Origin: Meloidogyne chitwoodi
Lineage: Eukaryota; Nematoda; Chromadorea; Rhabditida; Meloidogynidae
Direction of reading: 5' to 3'
Assembly (NCBI GenBank): GCA_015183035.1
Contig: JACZZP010000013.1
Span: forward strand, 434,001 to 498,000
Length of the DNA stretch: 64,000 bases
The position numbers were made by a program, and so were the translations under genes. Position 1 is the first letter of the stretch. Each line of letters opens with the position of its first letter. The notes under the pieces are model-generated. The model saw only the letters and a list, made by a program, of their open reading frames with translations, was not told where the DNA came from and searched no databases. Of this stretch, positions 1 to 11,868 are shown piece by piece.

Positions 1-1213
1 TTTCTCGGTACTTTATTGGTTATCTGTTATGGTTCAAGAATATTAGCAGAAGATGAAAATCCAAACAAAAGAAGGGCTATATCTATCTTGCTTGTTCGTC
101 TTTAAAAATATTTTTAAATAAATGAAAGAATATTTAATTTTATTAAGGTACCATTAGCAGTTTCTGCTTCACTTAGTTGGTATAAAAAATTATTATTTTT
201 ATTAATTAATTTAAAATTAAATTTATTATTAAAAGGCTTGAATTTGGTCATATAGAGTATGATCCTTGGGCTTTCTGGCTTTCTCCCTTTTTAGCATTAG
301 CACAAGGATTGCATTTATTATTACTGAAACGTGCACAGTTATTATTTTTTGGAGCTTTTCAACAACAGCAACTACATAAACAGCACCAAACTCATTTTGA
401 CAATTGTAACAATAAAAAGGAAAATTGTGAAGATATTAGTTGTTATGAAGAGGAATGGTATAAAATTTTTTATTAGATAAAATAAAATTAAAAAACATAG
501 TAATGATCAATGGCTAGAAACATTATCAACAACACAAATAATTTCTTTTTCCCCTTTACTCTTCCAACGTTTTGCCCTTTGCTATACTTTTGCAATGACT
601 TCACTTTTAATTATTCCAGCATTAATATCTTACAGTCAAAGTCAAGTTCCTTATGATGCAAGTTGGGAATCTATTGATATTGTATTATTATATAAAAATT
701 ACAAAAATAAATTACAATTATTTTGTAAGGTTTTAATGTCAATGTCAGTTATATTTATGATAGGTTACAAATATTCAGAACTTTGGCTTCAATCAAAACT
801 TGAAGTAAAAAAACTTTTTCTATTGTATTTTAAATAAACTTGAAATTAACTTTTATTTTTCTCTATTTTTTCATATTTTTTAGCCTCATCATTTTTGTGC
901 TTTGGAACATTCCAAATTTTTTATGGCATCAATTGTTTGTTATTTTATAAATTAATTATTTTAATTCCTAAAGGGTCAATGGTTCCTTCAAAATATGGCA
1001 CACGCAACAGTTGCATATTTTAATTAATTTATTTAAAATTAATTTAAATTATTTAAAATATTAGAGTATATTTATTTTTAATATTTTCTGGTGTTTGCCG
1101 CACTTGGTAAAGCTGTTTTTTTTGCTTCGGCTTTACGTTATTTCACCAGACTGGGTGAGATGCGAGCTAAAGAAAAGTGCTGCGGCCCAAAAAACGGTGA
1201 AGTTGTTAATTAA
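1..1213 (+). CDS. Multi-pass membrane protein, 5' end outside window, 3' end unresolved
   Basis: Readable exons are about 1-93, 148-179, 236-457, 501-681, 730-804 and 884-941, then one from about 983. The 5' end lies outside the window. The translation has several hydrophobic stretches (for example LSPFLALAQGLHLLLL and MSMSVIFMI) separated by polar loops with Asn, Gln and Glu runs, so an integral membrane protein is likely. Exon phases agree up to about residue MAHATVAYF near 1020. After that a clear coding segment ends at the TAA at 1211-1213 (ending CCGPKNGEVVN), but no AG acceptor joins it in frame: the frame is blocked by a TAA at about 1079-1081. Either the intron is non-canonical, the frame is broken, or my exon choice is wrong. 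I do not recognise the family. The + strand is certain from the frame and splice sites. Confidence 0.5.
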
Positions 1214-3767
1214 TAAGATTGTAATTTAAATAAATTTTAATTGTACTAATATAATTTAAACGAATTGTACCATTGTAAATTTAAATAAACTTGGAATTGT
1301 AATTTCTATTGTATATTTTAATTAATATTTACAAACTTAATTTATTTGATTTAACTAATTGTTTGTTAAACATTTTTGATTATAATAACACCTGTTTTGT
1401 TTATAATGCTACCTACTTTATATATAAGAATTCAAGAAATGGAGGGAAATAAAAAATATATATAAATTTGGAATGTATATATTAAAAAAGAAAATGCGTG
1501 GGATTAAAACTTGGATGAGATCAATCTGTCTTTTTGAGCTTTTTATTTTAAAAATTAGAGAGAAAAATATTTTTAGTGATTTTTCCTTCTGGCTATTTTC
1601 TTAAATTGTATTGAGGGAGAAAAAAATTTTTTTTAATATATTCTTGACATTTTTCTCCATCTATTATAAAACAATTGCTGTATCCGCCCCCGGTGATTTT
1701 TTTATTTTTAAAATTTTTATATAACATTTGGGCCTTTTTCTTCTTTATAAATGGCGAGATATAAGTAAAATAAAATTAAAAAAAAGGACAAAGGAGGATC
1801 AAAAAAGACTGATTGGATCAAACGTCGTTATACACTTGTGTATGTGTAAAAGCCCATAAAATCCCCTAAAAAAAAAGAATATCTTCAATTTTATTTTTCA
1901 CTTATCAATAAAATATTTTTCTATGTTGAAACAAACTTAAAAATATTATTTTTAACTTTTTATATCATAAATTTTGGGTGACTGGCACGAAATGATGCTT
2001 ATAACAAAATATATGGGGGAATAAATAAATGAACAACTGTTATATATTTAAAGCTTTAAAGACCTAAAAACTTTCTTGAAATAAATATATACACATTTAA
2101 TATTATTATATTTAAAATTAAAAAATTTTTACCTCACTATACTAAATTAAATGTCTTGAAAATGAATTAATTTCTTTTAATCAGTTCTGATCTTTCCGCC
2201 TATTAGATTAAATAAAACGAACAATTTTATTTAACTTAAGTAAATTGATTCTTTACAAACTTAAGTTTTTGACTAAATTCTGATTTTATTAGTTAAGGAA
2301 ATTCTGATTCTCTTTTGCTTTACTCAATTGTAATTTTTAATTAAACTTGAATTACAACTTGTTTTTGTTTTTTAAATAAATAAAACTTGAGTTTGCGAAA
2401 TTAAAATTCTGTTTTGTTAATTTTTAATAATAATGTAATTTTTATTTTTATAGGAAGGAGAGCGTGAAATATTTCACAAATTATATATTTTCTTAACAGC
2501 GAATTGCCTTATTAACTTTATTCATACAAAATGCCAGAAAACGGTTGGTTCTTTAAATTTAGAATTAAAAAACAAAAATAAAATAATTTCAAAAATTAAA
2601 AATATAATTTTACTTCTTAAAATATGCTAAAAATTAATAAAAGAATTTATAAAAATATTGGGTGAAATTATTTAAAAAAATAAAATTATCGAAAGTACAA
2701 ATATTTGATGATTCACAACAAGGAAAGTCATCATCCTTAAAAATAATAGGAAGATAAATAAAAAGGAAGAGAAAAAGTAAAATAAAAGAAAATTAAAATA
2801 AAAAGAAAAATATTCAAAAATCAACCTATTTTTTCAAATTTAATTATTATTTATTTTTTTATTTAATTTTCAATTTAATCAAAATTTAGTCAATTTTTCT
2901 CCTTATCTTTTTTTACAAATAACTGAACACATTTTTTTAATTTTAAAAGAAGTGCCTGGAATATTTATATTAATACATATCGACTGATTATAATTTTCTA
3001 CTGGAAGAGAGCTGTGAATTAAAAAAAAAGAAAGAAGTAAAACGGGGTAGAAGACTATAACTACAAAATAAAGTAAAATCAAAATTATTTACTTATTTTT
3101 TAAGTTTGTAAAACAGAAGAAACTGTCGGAATCTCTAATAAGTTACCTATTTCCTAATTGTGAAAATATTTTCCGGAAACTTAATTTTCTAAAACTTTAT
3201 GCGATTAAAACTTGATTACATAATTCAAGTTTGTAAAACTTGAATCTAGAAAATATTAAATTCTGATTTTTTCAAGTTTGTAAAACAAGTTTTACGTTAA
3301 TTAAAATTTATATCTGGCCTAGATATTAGTTAAATAACCAAATAAACAAAATCCTAGAAAAAGCGGCTTTCCTTAAGTTCTTTTCTTTTGTATACAAAAG
3401 TGTTAGAGAAGAAGAGAAATGATGGGTAGGTGGTTAGCTGGCCGACAGAACGTTTTTACATTTATTTTCTTTTAGCTATGAAAAAAGCTTTTTCATTTCT
3501 ATACTTGAATGAATTTACTCTTTTGTATATTTTCTTCTCTTGAAATTCTCATTTTATTTTTTTACATTTCTTAACCACTGATAGCGTTAAATTTTTTTAT
3601 TATCCTCCCTTTTTTAATTTTCTTTTACTTTTTGTTGCCATTATTAGACAAAACGTCTTAAAATTATAATTTTACATATTATTTTTTCCTTTGTTTTAAC
3701 ATTAAACAAAGATAAATCATATACCTCAGAGTTTCTTTCAAAAAAGTGAAGAAACAAAAAATATTTT
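1214..3767. other. Intergenic region upstream of unc-87
   Basis: About 2.5 kb, very AT-rich, without an exon I can support. It contains scattered AAACTTGAA/AACTTAAG words (for example 2380-2400 and 3190-3300) and a few TTCCGGAAA words near 3170. It must hold the 3' UTR of the preceding gene and the promoter of unc-87, but no clear core element stands out. Confidence 0.5.
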
Positions 3768-6700
3768 ATGTGTCCTCTCTATGTTGTTGCATCTATGAGC
3801 AACGATGAAAATATTATTTTAAACAAAAATCACAATAATACAAGAAAAAATGGAGAAAAAACAATAATAGGAGCTGTCAATGAAAAAGCTTCAAAATTAG
3901 CAGCAATGCTAGAAACAAAAAAAGAAACAACAAAAAATACAACAGAAACTAACAAAATACCAGAATTATCAAAAATACAAGAATTTAATTCTTGCGTACT
4001 TTATCTTCCGGAAAACACATTAACAGAAGAAGAAATACAAAACAGAAAAACATCACAATATCAGAATAAAATTACAAACTTGAATTACAATAATTACAAC
4101 AAAGAAAATAAATCAGAATTTGTTCAAGTTTTACAAAACAAATTAAATAAACTTGAAACAGAAAGTGTAGCATTTTATGGAGAAAAGGAGAATAATATAA
4201 GAGAAAATAAGCAAAATATAAATATAATAAAAAATTGGAATGAAAAAATAATAAAAGAAGAAGAAAAAATTATATTAAAAAATACAAAAGGAAGAATAAA
4301 AAGAGGAAAAAGTCCTCCAAAATATGGATTTTATAATGAATTTATTTATTCACCAAATCACTCATTTTCAAATTTATCAATACCTAATACACCTGCTAAT
4401 TCTTTATTTTCTCCTTCTTTAGAGGAAGATGAGAAAAAATTAAGGGAATTATTATTACAACAACTTTTACCTTCTTTTTATAAAGAAGAACAAATATTTT
4501 TTAATAATGGTTATAAAAATAAAAAATACAAAAATAAAAAATACAAAATTTAATATATAATACTATAAATTTTTACCTTTTTTTATTCTTACAGATTATG
4601 ATGACGAGGAGGCGCCCAACGCCACTATGGAAACAAAAGTTGCTTCAGGTGGACAGCCAAAGCGTGTTGGAAAATGGACATTGTCACAGTTGCGTCAAAC
4701 TGATGGTAAGTAAACAAAAAACACAAAAAATAATATTAATTAATTTAAGGTATTATTCCATCACAGGCCGGTTGGAATAAGGGAGACTCCCAAAAGTTGA
4801 TGACTAATTTTGGTACTCCACGTAATACAACAACTAAAATCCGTGCTGAATGTCTTGCTGATGTGCCTGAGGAAATTGCTCTTAAAAGTCATGGTGAAGT
4901 ACGTCTTCAATCTGGTACCAACCGTTTTTGTTCGCAGAAGGGAATGGTTGGATTTGGGTAATTAATTATTAAATAAAAAGCAAGTAAAAATACAAAAAAC
5001 ACAAAATTAAAAAAAAATACAAAAATATAAAATTAATTTAACTAAATTAATTTTATTTTCTAGTACTGGACGTGACGTATGCAGAGAGGGAGTGTTTGTA
5101 AACCAAGACCCAGCCGACTTGGAGGTAAAAAAAATTTTAATAAAATTAAAATTAGGAAAATAAAAATTAACTAAAATTATTATCAAATATTTTTAATTTA
5201 TTTTATTTTCATCTTAAATAATAAAAAATAGAGGCTTAAGATGCCTGGGGAGTTAGGTTGCGCGTACGCTTATAAAATAAACAAATTAGCACTTGTAGAT
5301 CTGAAATTTTGTATAGATATCCCTCAGAGTGTTAAATATCTATTCTAAAAAGTTGAGAATTTTTATTCAAATATTCGTGTAAATATGGACGAAAAATTGC
5401 AAATTTTTGAATATTTTTCGCATTTTTTGACTATAACTTTTGGAATAGCTAACCAAAAATTCTGAAATTTTTAGAATAATTATTTTACACTATTAATGTT
5501 GTTATTACAAAATTTCAAGGCAATAGGTTTTAATCAAAAGACAATAAAAAAATACCGCGTTCAAGCGTTACCACACGTAATAAAATACCTGTTTTTTCGC
5601 TTTTTTTGAATTTTCGCCTATTTCCTTTTAAAAAATTTTAATCCGTTTATATGTGGATGAATAATAATCCGCTTTCTCTTTTTTAAAAAGAAATTAAAAA
5701 AAATATTTTTGCTACCAAAAAAATTAAAAAAATATATTGGTGCGCAAATCTATTGAAGCAATCTTTTTTCCCCTAATTTTTCTTTTTATCAAAAAAGTCA
5801 TCATTTATATTAATTTATTATTCTACTAATAAATTTATATTTTCACTTATTTTCTATAAAATTAATTTTTTGAATAAAAATGAAAATTAATAAATATAAA
5901 TAAATGTTCTTCCTTTAAAAAAATAAAAATAATTTTTAAAAAATTTTTAAAAATTTTTAAATTATTTAAATGCCACGTTTAATAGTTAATTTATATTTAA
6001 ATAAAAATCCTTCCCAAAATAATTTAAATAAATTAAAATCCCCAATTAATTCCCCTTATAAAATAAATACCCATAATTGTTGCCAACAATTATCTCCAAC
6101 ATATTACAAAACTAGTAGTAAAACAACAATTAAAAAAATAATTATTTTGCCTAACCAAACATCTCCCCCACTTTCTTCCACTTCTTCCTTTTCTTATTGT
6201 TCTTTTGAGGTTTTTAAAAAATATAAAATTAAATAAAAGAAAAACTTAAGAGTAAAGAAAATACAAAACATTTACGGAAAGTTTATGGTTATATGTTTTT
6301 CCTGAAAATATAAAATGTTTTTCTCAATTTAATTTACTTATACTATGATAAAAATATTTTCCGGAAAAAGCATATAAAAATGTTTTTATGTTTTTAAAAC
6401 ATGTTTTCCGGAAAAAACATATATAAATATAAAATTAATCAAAAACATTTAAAATATATTTATTTTTTGTTTTCAGCCTCTCCCAGAAGAAAAAATCCGG
6501 GCTAGCGATGGAATTGTTCGTTTACAATCTGGTACGAACAAGTTTGACTCACAAAAGTTAATGACCAGCTTCGGTACAAACCGACGCGAAACTACTAAAA
6601 TGAAAGATTCCAAACATCCGGAATATGACCACGAACGAAATATGGATCAGAGCGAGATTCCTTTACAATCCGGTAAGTAAATAATTGTCAGAATTATGAT

Positions 6701-7373
6701 CAGAATTTTTCAGAATATTTATTTTAATTTTCCGGATTAAATACAATAATTTTGTATTTTTATTTGAATAACTTATTTTCTCTAGGTACAAATAAATTCG
6801 CTTCTCAAAAGGGAATGACTAGTTTTGGTACAAATCGTCGTGAAACTACAAAAATGTTGGACACTGCTCATCCAGAATATAGTCACGAAAGTAGTATTGA
6901 TCAAACAAGTATTCCTTACCAAATGGGTTCAAACCGATATGCTTCACAGAAGGGAATGACTTGTTTTGGACAACCACGTTGGGAGGTGCTTGACCCAAGC
7001 ATTAGCTATCAGAACCGTAAATCACAAGGTAAAAAAAAATAATTAACTTTTTAAAATTAATTAATTAAAATTTTTAATTTAAGGAATGGTTCGTCTCCAA
7101 TCCGGTACAAACCGGTTTGCTTCTCAAGCAGGAATGACTGGTTTTGGAACTCCAAGAAACACAACATATGAAGCAGAGGCTGGAGAACTTCCATATGAAG
7201 ATATGAAAAAATCAGAAACAATAATTCCATCCCAGGCTGGTTGGAATAAGGGAGATTCTCAAAAATTAATGACTGGATTCGGAACACCACGTGATGTTAA
7301 AGGAAAACATTTAAAACGTATTTGGGAATTGGAATATCCAGAGGAGGCTGAAATTTCATTGGATCGACTCTAA
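3768..7373 (+). CDS. unc-87: UNC-87, calponin-like-repeat actin-bundling protein
   Basis: Seven exons, 3768-4509, 4595-4705, 4750-4957, 5064-5124, 6477-6672, 6786-7028 and 7084-7373, join without phase conflict to a 616-residue protein. The C-terminal 370 residues carry seven calponin-like (CLIK) repeats of the form xLQSGTNKFxSQKxMTxFGT; repeats 1 and 7 are the variant PSQAGWNKGDSQKLMTxFGT. Seven repeats, preceded by GKWTLSQLRQTDG, is the layout of C. elegans UNC-87, which binds and bundles F-actin in body-wall muscle. The first exon codes about 247 residues rich in Asn, Lys and Glu with no recognised domain. It joins the next exon in the right phase (an Asp codon split as G|AT), so I include it. 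An alternative start is the Met at 3795. The 1.35-kb intron 5125-6476 contains a dispersed repeat copy. AATAAA-like words follow the stop closely. Confidence 0.93.
5225..5540. repeat. Copy of a palindromic dispersed repeat in an unc-87 intron
   Basis: The stretch contains CATAACTTTTGG followed by ACCAAAAATTCTGAAATTTT and then ACAAAATTTCAAGG, with partly inverted counterparts on its left. The same word order is found at 9110-9340, 24010-24240, 25590-25700, 55840-57160, 58700-58960, 59540-59960 and 62390-62650. I infer a non-autonomous element family; ends are not defined. Confidence 0.5.
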
Positions 7374-9871
7374 AAAATGGGAAAAAAATAAATAAAAGGA
7401 TGGAAAAAAAGGCAGGAAATTTTTAAAATATTTTTGAATAATAAATAAAATTAAAAATAAATTTTTTAAAATTAAAAAATTATTTTTTCTTATTTTTATT
7501 TTCAATTTATAAAGGCATCATTATTTGATACAATTGGCAAAAAAATATATTTCTTCTCATTTGAAAATTTTTTGATAAAATTTGGTTTGTACTCCTCCCA
7601 TCATTCGCTCCCCTTTTCTCTCATTTGGATGGAATTTTGATGATTTTTAAAAAAAAGATGAGAGGAAAAAATAAAATATTAAGATTTTAGAATTATTACA
7701 AGCATTTTTAAAATAAAAAATAAATTTTGGACAAATTTAAAAAAATAAAAATTGTTTAAAAAATTATTTTTGTCCAAAATTGTATAATTAATAAAATTTA
7801 TTAATCTTTTTCCTGTCAAAAAATGCAAAAAATTTCCCTCCTCATTTATTCTCAAATTTTATATTATATTACAGAGGCAAATGAAAATAAATAAAGTTGA
7901 TTGAAAAAAAATTTTTTTTTTTGTTAAAATGTTTAGTTTTATCAATGATGTTTGGACTACAAAAAAGTTAACTTGGCAAGGTTTAATTGTGTATTATTAT
8001 AGAAAATAAAAGTTGTAATTAAATATAATTTGTATAAACAGTTTCCGGAATGTAGCAAATAGTTCTGAAAATAAATAATTTTACTAGTTATTTTTAATGT
8101 TGTAATGTTTTCAGGAAAATTATTTTTAAGGTTGTAATGTTTTCCGGAAAATTATTTTTAAGGGTGTAATGTTTTCAGGAAAATTATTTTTAATGTTGTA
8201 AGTTTTCCGGAAAGTTTGTAATTTTGCAATTATTTTTTATTTTGTAATCTTCATTTCTGAAAGGTTTATTTTTGTAATTCCTATAACTAGTATCTTTAAG
8301 CTTAGTAATTATCCTAGAATGTTGAAAATTGGAAAAAACACAACTAATTTTGTTAATTAAAATATAAGTATTTTATTTCAAACTTTTCCATAAATCCCCA
8401 TTAAATTTACTTATTATTATTTTTTTGCTTTTCTTTATTTTTTTATTATTATTTTTGTTGGGAATGTGTGAAAATTATTTAATTTTTAACAAAATTAAAG
8501 AATTCAATAAACAAGCATTATTAATAGAGAAATAACAAGTTGCGTAGGAGGGGTAAAGAAAAGTCAAAATTAAAAAATAAATAAATAAAATCTGTCGTGA
8601 AAATTATCTAAAAGTACGTCAAAAGCTCATTTAATTTTTTTAATCTTATTAAAAAAAATAATATGGAGTTTCCTCATTTTTTTCTTAAATTATTGACTTT
8701 AAAGTAATATTCACACTCTCAAAAATATTTTTCTTTTCTAAAATTAATACCAAAAAAAATCTTTTTCTTTTTCCACCCACTCAATGTACTGAACAAACTC
8801 GTCAAATGCCCAAAACACTAATAAATAGAACAAAATCCTCAAAAAAATAAAAACAATTTACTTTCTTTTTTACCCTAAATTTCCCTCATCTGCTTTCCAC
8901 TTTATTGGTTTTGGCCTCTTCAAGTGGTAAAAAAAAGAAAAATAAAGGAAGATAAAGCAAGCTGAAAAATCTTTGAAGAGTTTTGATTAGAAGAAGGAAA
9001 AAATAAGAAAAAAATATTTTTAGGTGAGAAAGATGGAAAAGAAAGAAAGTTGTAGTTATTTGGGCGCGAACCGTTTAGGCACGAACCAAAAATTTACCAA
9101 AGATGAACGCATAAAATTTTGAATTTTTTTATAAATATTCCTTATAGTTTTGTCTATTTCCTTTATAAATTTCAGAATTTATGAAAGCGAAAAAACAACA
9201 GAAATTTTCGAAAATTCGACATTTTCAAGCATAACTTTGGAAATAATCGACCTAAAATTCTGAAATTTTTAGAGATTGTAGAAGACCTTATTTTTAATAA
9301 ATTTACAAAATTTCACATTTCTAGCTTCAATTTTTACAATTTTATGCAACTTTGCGCCTTTACATTTCCACGCCTAAATATCAAACACAGACAAAAACAC
9401 ACAAAGAGCAGAGAAGTTCACTCTCTTTCTGTAAAATCAAAGGAAAAGAGAAGAAGAAAAACAAATTAAGCGAGATCAACAAAAAGAGCTAAACTTTTTT
9501 TTTAAAGCTGTAGCTTATTAACTAAAATATAAGCTTTTTTTTACATAACACCACTAAAAGACTAGTCGATACTTTTACTTGGACTAGTTGGAGTAAAAAT
9601 AAGCTTTTTTATTTTGTTTTAAAGAAAAGGAAGAAAGGAGATCATTTCTATTATTTTTAGTTAAATCATTCTATTACTTATTTTTTATTTTTTGTTTTTA
9701 TTGGCTTATATACTCTTTGGAGAAAACTTTTTTTTATTTGGATATTTTCTGAGATCTTTGGGTTTTTTAGGATGATTATTCTTTTTTAGAGGATTTTATT
9801 AAATAATCTGAAGATTTTTTTTAATAAAATAGATTTATTTTTAATAAAAATAATTTTATTATTATCAAAAA
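7374..9871. other. Intergenic region between unc-87 and its paralogue
   Basis: About 2.5 kb without a supportable exon. It contains a cluster of TTCCGGAA/TTCAGGAA words at 8040-8225 and a copy of the CTGAAATTTTTAG-type dispersed repeat at 9060-9370. It serves as 3' flank of unc-87 and promoter of the next gene. Confidence 0.5.
8040..8225. repeat. Degenerate tandem repeat with TTCCGGAA core
   Basis: A unit of roughly 37 bp, approximately GTAATGTTTTCCGGAAAATT followed by ATTTTTAAGGTT, repeats about four times. The core varies between TTCCGGAA and TTCAGGAA. Confidence 0.7.
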
Positions 9872-11214
9872 ATGTCAAAACCAGGCAATTTTGCACAACA
9901 ACCCACTTTTGAAGAGGCACCAGCACAGCCAGGTTAATTTAATTAGAAAGGCCTAAATTCTGTTAAAATGTGAAAAAAAATAATTCTTTAAAAATTCATA
10001 AATTAAAAAAAAATTTTTTTAATTAAAATACATTTGACTTCCGTCGTTATAAAGTCACCCCAAAATCATAGCCCGTGGATGTCTTTATAACGAGAGTCAT
10101 CTGTTAAAAAAAAAATTTTTAATTAAAATTTAGAAAATGTTGAGCTAAAACTTGCCTCAACAGGAAATTTCGATTTAAGTCAAGCTTATGGAAATGATAA
10201 ACGCACACAAAGTGGAAAATTCACTTTGGCTCAGCTTAGAGCTACAGAAGGTAAATAAATAATTAATTATTTAAATAAAAATTAAAGGAATTTGCCCACT
10301 CCAAAATGGCACAAATCAATTTGATTCACAAAAGGTAGAGAATTTTTTAAATGTTTTTTATGCTTTTTTCTTTTATTTTTTTTTTGCTTTTTCTAATATT
10401 TTTGAATGTAATTTATGTTTAAAAAAATATATTTTTTGCTGTTTTTGTGTTAAAGGGTAAAACAAGCTTTGGAACGCCTAGAAACACTCAAAAACGGGTT
10501 GAATTTGCTGAAGGAAATGGAATTCAACATCGGTGGGCGTGTCATTTAACGGGTTTACCAGATAAAGAAATACGTTTACAATCTGGATCAAATAAATTTG
10601 AATCACAAAAGGTTGAAATATTAAACTTTGTTATATACTTAATTATTAAGTTTGCTTTTATAATGTTGTTTTGCATTGTAAGATTATTTCCGGAATGTTT
10701 GTAATTATTTCCGGAATGTTTGTATTTATTTCCGGAATTTTTGTATTATTTCCGGAATGTTTTAATAAATTCTGAAATTTTTGTATTTAGTTAACTGTGT
10801 TTTTAACATAAAATTTTTTTAGTAAATAAATATTTATATTCTTCTAGTTAATGACTGGGTTCGGAACACCACGTGACGTAAAAGGAAAACATTTAAAGCG
10901 CATTTGGGAATTAGAGTTTCCAGAAGAAGCAGCGGATTTCCAGGCACCTCCTATCAACGCTGCTCCACAGCCATTCTCGCCAACTCAGCAACAGACAACA
11001 CAGCAATTCCAGCAACGTCCTGGAGGACAACCACAGGTATTTTTCAAAGGAACTTTTACATAACTAAAAAAATCTTTCTATCTAGCAACAATTTGCTCAA
11101 CAACCTCCACCACAACAACGTCCAGGTCAGCCTCAACAACAATTCCAACAACGACAAGTTGCACCACAGCCACCGCAAAAAAGCCCAACGACTGCTGCTC
11201 CAACATTTCGTTAA
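9872..11214 (+). CDS. Short calponin-like-repeat protein (CLIK-1-like)
   Basis: Exons 9872-9932, 10134-10250, 10288-10334, 10456-10611, 10848-11036 and 11086-11214 close in phase and give 232 residues. After an N-terminal MSKPGNFAQQPTFEEAPAQP, a GKFTLAQLRATEGI segment corresponds to GKWTLSQLRQTDGI of the neighbouring UNC-87. Two CLIK repeats follow: LQNGTNQFDSQKGKTSFGTP and LQSGSNKFESQKLMTGFGTP. The second runs into DVKGKHLKRIWELEFPEEA, nearly identical to the UNC-87 C-terminus. The last 60 residues are Gln/Pro-rich. This matches the small calponin-like proteins of nematode muscle; the CLIK-1 assignment is inference. It probably binds actin. The same order of exon types as the 3' half of unc-87, 2.5 kb upstream on the same strand, suggests an old tandem duplication. 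Confidence 0.88.
10033..10100. repeat. Short pogo-like terminal-inverted-repeat element in intron
   Basis: TTGACTTCCGTCGTTATAAA on the left faces TTTATAACGAGAGTCAT on the right, giving about 20-bp imperfect inverted ends around a short centre, in the first intron of the calponin-like gene. The TGACTCxCGTTATAA form is typical of pogo/Tigger-type transposon ends; membership is inference. Related copies: 60457-60622 and 61720-61890. Confidence 0.45.
10683..10775. repeat. TTCCGGAA-centred tandem repeat in intron
   Basis: Four copies of about 21-23 bp, approximately ATTTCCGGAATGTTTGTA, lie in the intron 10612-10847. Confidence 0.75.
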
Positions 11215-11868
11215 ATAAATTGGTAGAAGAAATGAAAGAAAGTAAGAAGTTAAAAAATAAATAAAAATAGAAGAATAAATTACGAGTGTGGAAAAAAATT
11301 TGGCCAAAAAGAAAATAAAATTGTCTTTAAATTCTGATATTTGTTATTTTGCCTTTAGCCTTAAAAAACTTTAAAAAATTCAAATTATTTTGTTAATTCT
11401 CACATTATTTTAAATTTTAGTTTCATTTTTATTAATGTAATAGAATAATAAAAAATAACTGCCAAAAATAAATAAATATAAAATTAAATAAATTTCTTTA
11501 TTTCCTTAATATTTTAAATTTAAATAATATCACAATATTAGAAACAAATTAAATTAATTAATTAATTAGAATAAATAATATACAATAAAATAGTAGAGAT
11601 CTTTTTTAATTAATTTATGATGGTTATATTATTATTATTATTTATAATATTCTTTTTTCACTCCTCCATTTTATAAATATTTATTTTACAGGCAAACTTT
11701 GTCATTATTATTATTAGAATATTTTTTAGATTATATTCAAGTAGTAGTTTCTCTAAATTAAATAATTTAATTTTAATAAATTAAATTTGGTTAATTTTCT
11801 TAAAATTAACTATAAAAATAATTCTTCCAACATCTAATTTAATTAAAAAAAAGAACTAACCTTTCTCT
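11215..11868. other. Convergent intergenic spacer
   Basis: This holds the 3' flanks of two convergent genes. It is AT-rich with several AATAAA words on both strands; I see nothing else. Confidence 0.6.
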
